This document shows, piece by piece, positions 1 to 5,586 of a DNA stretch of 10,495 nucleotides (position 1 is the first letter of the stretch; each line of letters opens with the position of its first letter). The notes beneath the pieces were generated by a model. That model worked only from the letters and a program-made list of their open reading frames with translations, ran no database searches and had not been told where the DNA came from. The position numbers and the translations under genes were made by a program. The stretch is taken from the NCBI GenBank assembly GCA_903904495.1, contig CAIVCU010000355.1, forward strand, positions 1 through 10,495, in the 5' to 3' direction. Source of the stretch: an uncultured Chlorobiaceae bacterium. GTDB lineage: Bacteria; Bacteroidota; Chlorobiia; Chlorobiales; Chlorobiaceae.

Positions 1-213
1 CACAATAGTATCTGAACTAAAATCCTGTTCGTTCGGCCACATAATACCATGGTGAGCGGGACGAACGAGGCGAAAATACGATTCGTCCTGAAGTTCTTTA
101 AACGCACTGCCGCCGAAATAGGGTTTGACATCAAAGGTCCCCGAAATGCCGCTGCTTGTCACAATTTCAATAAGGAAGTTATCCTGTGGAATTGCGCTGA
201 TGATTTTATCCAT
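1..213 (-). CDS. DUF2442 domain protein, 3' end cut by window edge
   Basis: The minus strand is open from an ATG at 211-213 to the window edge, giving the first 71 residues of a protein that starts MDKIISAIPQDNFLIEIVTS. The pattern fits the small DUF2442 family (about 80-100 residues): an N-terminal strand pair, then a phrase FDVKPYF near residues 27-33, then LVRPAHHGIMWPNEQDFSSD near 49-68, with the typical WPN-(x)-D-(x)-(S/A)-D-T ending. A strong Shine-Dalgarno AGGAG (complement of 222-226) sits 8 bases before the ATG, which fixes the start. The stop of a DUF4160-like reading frame lies 14 bases upstream, so the two were probably co-transcribed; these two domain families are often neighbours. 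The molecular function is unknown. A toxin-antitoxin role has been suggested for such pairs, but nothing here proves it. Confidence 0.85.
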   Translation of the reverse strand, partial: MDKIISAIPQDNFLIEIVTSSGISGTFDVKPYFGGSAFKELQDESYFRLVRPAHHGIMWPNEQDFSSDTIV

Positions 214-221
214 ATACTTAT

Positions 222-226
222 CTCCT
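222..226 (-). promoter_or_regulatory. Shine-Dalgarno site of the DUF2442 gene
   Basis: The minus strand reads AAGAGGAGATAAGTATATG. AGGAG is followed by an 8-base spacer and the ATG, and it directly abuts the TAA stop of the upstream DUF4160 remnant. It is the clearest ribosome binding site in the window. It implies that the DUF2442 protein can still be made although its upstream partner gene is broken. Confidence 0.75.
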
Positions 227-227
227 C

Positions 228-400
228 TTATTTTAACGGTTCAATCTTAAAAACAGGCTCACCGGCAACTGCCAGCTTCCAATCAGCCATTAAATCTTCT
301 TTATGGATCTCAATCCATGCCTGGACAAGTTTCATCTTGGTCGGAGAAGATTAGGGGACGTTGTTCAATAGCGATAAAAGATGGCACTATTACCAAATCT
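228..400 (-). pseudogene. Decayed DUF4160 gene (C-terminal half intact)
   Basis: Minus-strand translation ending at the TAA at 228-230 gives PTKMKLVQAWIEIHKEDL followed by MADWKLAVAGEPVFKIEPLK. This is a very good match in pattern to the C-terminal half of DUF4160 proteins (LVxxWIExHxEELMADWxLAxxGEPxFKIEPL). Reading upstream, this frame meets a TAA at 351-353. Traces of the preceding family segment appear in other frames: FIAIEQ around 365-380 and RFGNSAIF around 377-400. The usual N-terminal MPxISxFYG and DHxPPHxH elements could not be found in any frame. I infer at least one frameshift plus an in-frame stop, and loss or replacement of the 5' half. A short 35-residue product from the ATG at 333-335 is possible. 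It lies 14 bases upstream of the DUF2442 gene in the usual order. The upstream limit is approximate. Confidence 0.6.
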
Positions 401-634
401 CAAAGCCACATCGAATTTGCCGCAATCGTCATCTTGACAGCATCGGCTATGCTGACCATCCCAATCATGACAGATGTGACATTTGAATTGTTTCCCTGCA
501 GGATTTGGATAACGACAATGACCACTCAACCAATGATCTATCTATCACTTGCATATAATCCACTTTTTCAGAAAAATGCTGTTTTACAAACATCGGCTAA
601 CATTTTTTCTAAAATTTAAGCAGGAATTAAGACT

Positions 635-659
635 ATTTTAAGGAATCAATCCTTAAAAT
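635..659. repeat. 10-bp perfect inverted repeat, AT-rich
   Basis: ATTTTAAGGA (635-644) and TCCTTAAAAT (650-659) are perfect reverse complements separated by the 5-base loop ATCAA. The stem is AT-rich and is not followed by a clear T-run on either strand, so it is a weak terminator candidate. Its position 68 bases upstream of the TPR gene start also allows an operator or a leader hairpin. Confidence 0.5.
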
Positions 660-715
660 GAATTTAAGTTTTGATTTGTGGATGTGTATCAGCAACTCTT
701 CCGCCAGGTTTAAAA

Positions 716-721
716 GTGAGG
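716..721 (+). promoter_or_regulatory. Ribosome binding site choosing the TPR start
   Basis: GTGAGG lies 6 bases before the ATG at 728. A longer reading from the in-frame TTG at 671 would add 19 residues ahead of what is otherwise a normal signal peptide and has no such site. I therefore start the gene at 728. Confidence 0.6.
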
Positions 722-727
722 TTTCTT

Positions 728-1162
728 ATGAAATGTTTTTTTCGGATGTCAAGTATTGCGGTAATTGCTGTTATGCTTGGAAGCAATGTTGCCCATGCAC
801 GTTTTGCGCATAACAATCGTGATTTGATCATAGGGAAGGAAATGTTTACAAAAGGGCATAATAAGGAAGCTATAGAACATCTTACCAAGGCAATCGAACA
901 TAAGCCAAAACTGGCGCCGGCTGTTCTTGCAAATGCTTTTTTTGATAGAGCCATTGCGGAACGTGCTGTCGGAAAAAACTATGCTGCTAAAGCAGACTTT
1001 AGAAAATCCATAGATGTTGATCCAACGCCAATAAATGCAATAGCATACAGAAAAAGAGGGTTTGCAAAAACGGCAATAGGGGATCCTGAAGGTGCAAAAT
1101 CCGACTTTAAAATGGCCGTTTCCCTTGGCGATAATTCAGCTCGCAAATGGATACGCGATTAA
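728..1162 (+). CDS. Small secreted TPR-repeat protein
   Basis: A 144-residue protein. Residues 1-24 look like a Sec signal peptide: MKCFFR as basic n-region, SSIAVIAVMLGSNV as hydrophobic core, and cleavage after AHA24; there is no lipobox Cys, so it is not a lipoprotein. The mature part carries about three tetratricopeptide repeats, near residues 31-60 (DLIIGKEMFTKGHNKEAIEH), 67-100 (FFDRAIAERAVGKNYAAKAD) and 105-136 (AYRKRGFAKTAIGDPEGAKS), with the usual small residue, Tyr/Phe and Asp-Pro positions. TPR domains bind proteins, so a periplasmic scaffold or adaptor role is likely, but the partner is unknown. The gene stands alone: broken DUF4160/DUF2442 genes point away on the left, and a long hairpin begins 46 bases after the stop. 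Base composition is AT-rich compared with the genes from 1448 onward. Confidence 0.8.
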   Translation: MKCFFRMSSIAVIAVMLGSNVAHARFAHNNRDLIIGKEMFTKGHNKEAIEHLTKAIEHKPKLAPAVLANAFFDRAIAERAVGKNYAAKADFRKSIDVDPTPINAIAYRKRGFAKTAIGDPEGAKSDFKMAVSLGDNSARKWIRD

Positions 1163-1207
1163 CGATTGAAATGGTTCAATTCAAGAGATAGGTTTCATTA
1201 TTCATTA

Positions 1208-1264
1208 ATAGCCCTCTATACTGCAAGTTATTTTATTTTGGTAACTTGTAGTATAGAGGGCTAT
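1208..1264. terminator. Long hairpin (23-bp stem, 11-base loop) after the TPR gene
   Basis: The left arm 1208-1230 and right arm 1242-1264 are reverse complements over 23 positions with a single deviation (C1222 opposite T1250, a mismatch in DNA that pairs as G-U on the minus-strand transcript). The loop is TTTTATTTTGG. The core is TAGCCCTCTATACTGCAAG and its complement. Position after the TPR stop suggests transcription termination, possibly serving both strands. The stem is much longer than a usual intrinsic terminator and only weak T-runs follow (GTTTT on the plus strand). A small palindromic mobile element or a processing hairpin is therefore an alternative. Confidence 0.55.
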
Positions 1265-1291
1265 ATGTTTTGAGACTGTGACAGTGCTGGA

Positions 1292-1320
1292 TTGACGAAT
1301 TTCGATTGCCTTCATTATCA
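1292..1320 (+). promoter_or_regulatory. Candidate sigma70-type promoter upstream of the kinase
   Basis: TTGACG (1292-1297) and TTATCA (1315-1320) are separated by 17 bases, close to the TTGACA/TATAAT pattern. Transcription would start near 1327 and give a leader of about 120 bases before the kinase ATG. This is a pattern match only. It lies beyond the long hairpin, which would insulate it from the TPR gene. Confidence 0.3.
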
Positions 1321-1405
1321 AGGCCATATGCCAAGGGGCTTTAAAGAGTGGATTTCTGAATGATCAGTGTTGGTATGGGAACTGACTAAGCTAATTATAT
1401 CGTTC

Positions 1406-1414
1406 TGGTATAAT
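1406..1414 (+). promoter_or_regulatory. Extended -10 promoter element of the kinase gene
   Basis: TGGTATAAT matches the extended -10 consensus (TGn then a perfect TATAAT). No good -35 box lies at the usual distance; CTGACT at 1382-1387 is about 4 bases too far. Extended -10 promoters can work without one. Transcription would start near 1421, about 27 bases before the ATG at 1448. Confidence 0.4.
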
Positions 1415-1447
1415 ATCTTTTGATTACCACGTCACTGGTGATTTCCG

Positions 1448-4078
1448 ATGCAGAACAATTGTGATCATAAAAACGATAGCAACCGCTCTTTTGAACTGCG
1501 CTACAAAACGCTTCTCGCTGTATTTGATACCATTGAACCTTCATTTGTTATTGACTCTGACGGTATAATTCTTGAAACCAATAAGGCTTTTACCGCACTT
1601 TTGGGTATGCAGGTGCATGAATGCATCGGCAAAATCGCTTACGATGTAATTCCTCCGGAACTGGCAGCAGCGAGTCGAAAAAAGGTTGAGGAAGCCCTCC
1701 ATACAGGTAAAGTCGTCACGTATGTAGAAGAACGGGAAGGGCGCTTTAATCGATTTGTGTTTACCCCCATTGCTGATAAAGACGGTCGGATGACGCAGCT
1801 CTATATGTCAGCAAAGGACATTACAGAGCTGAAGATGGCTGAAAAGGAGGCTCTAAAGTCGAATATTGTCAGCAGTGCCCTTGTCGAGCAGATTCCAGGC
1901 CCCGTCGTTATCATGGATTCTCGTGGGCGTGTTGTGCAATGGAATGCTTATGAGCGGGATGTTATTGCAGGAAAGAGTGAGAGCGACATGGCAAATACCT
2001 TGCTTATCGAGACCATTCACCCCGATGACAGGCAGTTGGTAGGCGAAAAAATCGGCTCTCTCTTTCAATGCGACCATGAAGATTCCACCGAAGTGCGAAT
2101 CCTTATTCACGGTGGGCCTGAATTTCGCTGGTATAAACTTTCCGCCAAGAGAATAATCATTAATGACACTCCTTACCTCATTGGTATTGCCACCGATTTC
2201 ACTGACCACAAGCTTGCTGAAGACGCAGCGTTGCAGCATAGCGAAGATCGTTTCAAAACACTCTTCGAAGAGCATTCCGCAGTGAAACTGGTTCTTGAAG
2301 CTGCCACCGACAATATCATCGACGCAAACCAGGCAGCTGCCGATTTTTATGGATGGACCATTGAAGAGCTCTGCACCATGAACATGAGGGATATCAATAC
2401 AACTCCTCCTGAACAGGCGATTATAGAAATCCAGAAGCACAGTATGCCGGCAAAACATCCCGTGTCCTTCCGGCATCGCATGGCAGACGGCTCTCTTCGC
2501 GATGTGGAGGTATACTCCACAAAGATCAATGTTGAAGGCAAAGAGCTCTTCTATGACATTATTCATGACATCACTGAACGCATACGGGCGGAAGTTCAGC
2601 TTAAAAAAATGAGCACCGCTGTAGAGCAAAGTCCGACGGCTGTTGTTATTACCGACCCCCTCGGCAATATTGAGTATGTCAACCCCATGTTTACCGAGCT
2701 CACCGGGTATTCTGCTGAAACAGTAAAAGGCAAAAACCCACGCATTCTTCAGTCAGGCCTGACGCCGAAGTCTGTTTTTAAAGATCTCTGGAACACCATA
2801 CTCAACGGTAAAATCTGGCATGGAGAACTGCTCAACAAAAAGAAAAATGGCGACCTCTTCTGGGAATCCGCCGTTATCTCAGCCATACGTAATGCAGAGG
2901 GAGTGATAACAAGTTTTGTGGCGGTCAAAGAGGATATCACCATACAAAAAAAGCAGTACGAGGAGTTGGTCGTCGCCAAAGAAAAAGCCGAAGAGACAGA
3001 CCGCTTGAAATCAGCATTTCTTGCCACGATCACTCATGAGCTGCGAACCCCGATGAATGGCATTCTCGGCTTTTCCGAACTGCTTTCGGACCCTGATCTT
3101 TCGCCGGAGGAATCGAGTGAATATATTGACCTCATTCATCAAAGCGGCCTGCGACTTCTGACGCTTATTAACGAACTCATCGATCTTGCACGTATTGAAG
3201 CTGGAGAGACCCTGGTGAAGCAGGTCGATACCAACGTCAACAAGCTTCTGCAGGATCTAACTGACTTTTTCAAGCTCGAAATCCATAAAAAAGGGTTACG
3301 GATGACCTGTACCCCGGGACTTCCAGACAGCGAAAGCTCCATCAGAACCGACAGTGCAAAACTCACCCAGATACTGACAAACCTGGTCAACAATGCCATG
3401 AAATTCACCTTTCAAGGTGGCATTGATATAGGGTATACCATGCAGAACGGTATGCTTGAGTTTTATGTCAAAGATTCCGGCATCGGTATACCGGTTGCCA
3501 TGCAGGAAAAGATTTTCGAACGGTTCATCCAGGTGGATAACCCCTTAACCCGGCAGATTGAAGGATCCGGACTCGGCTTAAGCATTGCCAAAGGTTACGT
3601 TGCCATGCTTGGCGGAACGATCAGGGTCGACTCAGTTGATGGTCAGGGCACGACCTTCACGTTCACCCTTCCCTACAATCCTCCGGGCGGGAACGAGCCT
3701 GCCATGACGTCACCAAGCATGTTAGTGCTCGTTGCAGAGGATGACAACATAACCCGGATTCTCTTCAAAAAGATACTAAAAGACAAAGGCGTGAAGATCC
3801 TTTATGCCCATAACGGTCAGGAAGCCGTGGACATGGCCAAGCACCACCCGGAAATCAATCTGGTGCTTATGGACATAAAAATGCCGCAGTTAAACGGTTG
3901 CGAGGCAACACGGCAGATCAAAAAGCTTCGTCCCGACCTTCCCGTTATCGCACAGAGTGCCTTTACTGCTCCCGAAGACCGTGAAAAGGCATTGGAGGCA
4001 GGCTGCGACCGTTTTATCAAGAAACCAATCAGCAAAAAGGAGCTGCTCGATATGATGCATGAGCTGCTCCGTCGGTAA
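1448..4078 (+). CDS. Soluble hybrid sensor histidine kinase, 4 PAS + REC
   Basis: An 876-residue protein with no membrane segment, so a cytoplasmic sensor. Order of domains: PAS1 about 20-130, PAS2 about 138-258, PAS3 about 265-382, PAS4 about 386-505, HisKA about 518-585, HATPase_c about 625-745, and a receiver domain about 758-874. Visible catalytic features are the H-box ATITHELRTPMNGILGFSEL with phospho-acceptor His530, the N-box NLVNNAMKFT (Asn645 and Asn649), G1 DSGIGI (Asp676) and G2 GSGLGLSIAK (706-715). The receiver has the acidic pocket EDD (764-766), phospho-acceptor Asp809 in LMDIKMP, Ser837 and Lys859 in KKP. His-to-Asp transfer within the protein is expected. There is no HPt domain and no DNA-binding output domain, and no response regulator gene nearby, so the final partner is encoded elsewhere. 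The PAS ligands cannot be told from sequence. The start is supported by the PAS1 position; upstream GGTG is only a weak ribosome binding site. The gene converges with the flavoprotein gene. Confidence 0.93.
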   Translation: MQNNCDHKNDSNRSFELRYKTLLAVFDTIEPSFVIDSDGIILETNKAFTALLGMQVHECIGKIAYDVIPPELAAASRKKVEEALHTGKVVTYVEEREGRFNRFVFTPIADKDGRMTQLYMSAKDITELKMAEKEALKSNIVSSALVEQIPGPVVIMDSRGRVVQWNAYERDVIAGKSESDMANTLLIETIHPDDRQLVGEKIGSLFQCDHEDSTEVRILIHGGPEFRWYKLSAKRIIINDTPYLIGIATDFTDHKLAEDAALQHSEDRFKTLFEEHSAVKLVLEAATDNIIDANQAAADFYGWTIEELCTMNMRDINTTPPEQAIIEIQKHSMPAKHPVSFRHRMADGSLRDVEVYSTKINVEGKELFYDIIHDITERIRAEVQLKKMSTAVEQSPTAVVITDPLGNIEYVNPMFTELTGYSAETVKGKNPRILQSGLTPKSVFKDLWNTILNGKIWHGELLNKKKNGDLFWESAVISAIRNAEGVITSFVAVKEDITIQKKQYEELVVAKEKAEETDRLKSAFLATITHELRTPMNGILGFSELLSDPDLSPEESSEYIDLIHQSGLRLLTLINELIDLARIEAGETLVKQVDTNVNKLLQDLTDFFKLEIHKKGLRMTCTPGLPDSESSIRTDSAKLTQILTNLVNNAMKFTFQGGIDIGYTMQNGMLEFYVKDSGIGIPVAMQEKIFERFIQVDNPLTRQIEGSGLGLSIAKGYVAMLGGTIRVDSVDGQGTTFTFTLPYNPPGGNEPAMTSPSMLVLVAEDDNITRILFKKILKDKGVKILYAHNGQEAVDMAKHHPEINLVLMDIKMPQLNGCEATRQIKKLRPDLPVIAQSAFTAPEDREKALEAGCDRFIKKPISKKELLDMMHELLRR

Positions 4079-4101
4079 AGAACGGGTAAAGAAGAGCTCT
4101 C

Positions 4102-5586
4102 TTATTCCTTTTCCACCAGGTACGCAGCAGAAATAAGATTTCCAATATTGAGGACAAGGAAGGGATCCAGGCATTTTTTTATCCGCACCATCTCCTGTAT
4201 ACCATGATCATGATACATCTCAACAAGGTATTCTGCCTTCAGCTTGCCTATACCGTGCTCTGCGGATAGTGTTCCTCCCAGTGAGAGAACTTTAGCGATA
4301 AATTCCCGGTAGAGGGATTTTCCTAATAAAAATTCGACCCTGTTGCGGGGAAGGATGTTCAGGTGTACATGGGAATTGCCGATATGACCAAAAATAATAT
4401 AGACAAAGCCATGTTGTTCACAGGATTTGCGATAAAAATGGAAGAGTTCACGGAACGCTTCCTCCGGTACGGCCATATCAGTGCTGATTTTGCTCTCCTG
4501 CTGCCTGCTGAGCCAGTCGTTGACGATGAGCGGTAATGCATGGCGGAACTCATGTAATCGGGCCTGTTCATCCCTGTCAAGTGCCATCCACGATTCGTCG
4601 GTCATGGCGTTGCAGGATTCCATTCGCTCAAACAGGGCATCAAGATCTTGTTCCTCACTCTCCGGGGTTGTTTCCTGCTCTAAAAAAATCGCTCCGCAAC
4701 TGTCTGATGGCACTTCAGGATATTTTGATGCAAGAAAGCCGAGCGAATGTTGATCAAAAAACTCTATCGCCCTTGGCGTTACAGGGTTTTGGGGGTCTTT
4801 AAGCAGACGGATAAATCTGAAGAGATCATCGATGTTCCGGAAATAGACCAGACAGGAGATGATCGCCATCGGCAGGGGGATGAGCATGAGGTCAGCTTCA
4901 GCGATAACGCCGAGCGTTCCTTCAGAACCGATAAAAAGGTCGATGAGGTCCATTCCCTCCTCTGAAAAGTATCCGGCATTATGCTTTGATGTTTCAGGCA
5001 TAGTGTATTGCGGCCTTTGGAATGCAAGTGATCCTGCAATAGGCAGACTGAGGTGAAACATCCCGTGTTCATCTGCCATACAGGCCCCGCGTCGGAGATC
5101 AAGCAGATCACCCTGTGGCAGGACAACAAGGATTCTTGAGATATGCTTTCTCGTGGGACCGTATTTGAAGGATCGTGCTCCCGAAGAGTTATTCGCAATG
5201 GTGCTGCCGATGAAACAAAGTTTTTCCGTTGGATCCGGCGGGTAGAACCAGCCGCTCTGTTCGACCTTTGTCTGGATATCGCCAAGAAGTGCTCCAGCCT
5301 GAACAGTGATAATGGCCTTGTCAGAGGAGAGCGCGACCGGCTCTCCGATTCTGTCGAGCTTCTGCATTGAAATGACATAGTCACCAAGTGGGATTCGACC
5401 ACCGGTTGTACCTGTTCCGTTTCCTGCTATGGTGAAACGGCGGTAATCATTCGGTGTCCCTTTAAGCAGTTCGGAAAGATCACCGGTGGTTTCCGGAAAA
5501 AACACGCCAGGTGTATGGCCGGTTTTCAGATTGCTTGTATCCTCAAGGAATCCCTGAATGGATGCCTGGTCATGCTTATAAATCAT
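4102..5586 (-). CDS. FAD-linked oxidase, GlcD / D-lactate dehydrogenase type
   Basis: A 494-residue flavoprotein of the VAO/PCMH fold that would oxidise a D-2-hydroxy acid such as D-lactate or glycolate and pass electrons to a carrier. FAD_binding_4 covers about 28-170, with the diphosphate loop AGNGTGTTGG (54-63) and the family signature around 116-149 (PPDPTEK ... GSTIANNSSGARS ... GPTRKHI). GSEGTLGVIAEADL is at 220-233. FAD-oxidase_C covers about 240-485 and includes the metal/substrate-site His motif GHIGNSHVHLN (400-410) and SAEHGIGKLKAEYL (441-454). There is no Fe-S domain fused and no GlcE/GlcF-like gene beside it, so it probably acts as a single subunit. The ATG overlaps the last 11 bases of mrdA (ATGATTTATAA contains the mrdA stop), which suggests translational coupling as the last gene of the operon. 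The exact substrate is open. Confidence 0.87.
   Translation of the reverse strand: MIYKHDQASIQGFLEDTSNLKTGHTPGVFFPETTGDLSELLKGTPNDYRRFTIAGNGTGTTGGRIPLGDYVISMQKLDRIGEPVALSSDKAIITVQAGALLGDIQTKVEQSGWFYPPDPTEKLCFIGSTIANNSSGARSFKYGPTRKHISRILVVLPQGDLLDLRRGACMADEHGMFHLSLPIAGSLAFQRPQYTMPETSKHNAGYFSEEGMDLIDLFIGSEGTLGVIAEADLMLIPLPMAIISCLVYFRNIDDLFRFIRLLKDPQNPVTPRAIEFFDQHSLGFLASKYPEVPSDSCGAIFLEQETTPESEEQDLDALFERMESCNAMTDESWMALDRDEQARLHEFRHALPLIVNDWLSRQQESKISTDMAVPEEAFRELFHFYRKSCEQHGFVYIIFGHIGNSHVHLNILPRNRVEFLLGKSLYREFIAKVLSLGGTLSAEHGIGKLKAEYLVEMYHDHGIQEMVRIKKCLDPFLVLNIGNLISAAYLVEKE

Larger units (their letters stand above)
401..727. other. Gene-poor AT-rich interval
   Basis: No gene can be supported in this stretch. 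A 100-codon frame on the plus strand (317-619) has no recognisable motif and overlaps the DUF4160 remnant. A 59-codon minus-strand frame (365-541) is rich in Cys and His but has no ATG and no ribosome binding site. The interval also holds a 10-bp inverted repeat (635-659) and, at its right end, the ribosome binding site of the TPR gene. It is probably a degraded accessory region left by deletion of the 5' part of the DUF4160 gene. Confidence 0.5.

Noticed and set aside
49..354. Plus-strand 101-codon reading frame at the left end
   Set aside because: It lies antisense to the DUF2442 gene and the DUF4160 remnant, which have clear family patterns and a strong ribosome binding site on the minus strand.
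317..619. Plus-strand 100-codon frame with hydrophobic stretches
   Set aside because: No family pattern or ribosome binding site, and the first part is antisense to the conserved DUF4160 C-terminal segment.
671..727. Extended N-terminus of the TPR protein from TTG 671
   Set aside because: The ATG at 728 has a good ribosome binding site and begins a complete signal peptide; the extension would place 19 unrelated residues before it.
1853..2629. 258-codon minus-strand frame inside the kinase gene
   Set aside because: It is the antisense shadow of PAS2-PAS3, which are clearly coding on the plus strand; its translation shows no domain.
2600..2970. PAS4 of the kinase as a blue-light LOV domain
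   Set aside because: The LOV signature needs a photoactive Cys in a N-C-R-F-L-Q motif; here the matching segment reads NPRILQ with Pro in place of Cys.
4079..4101. Bidirectional terminator between the kinase and flavoprotein genes
   Set aside because: Only a short AGAGCTCT palindrome is present in the 23-base gap, with no stem and T-run strong enough to call.
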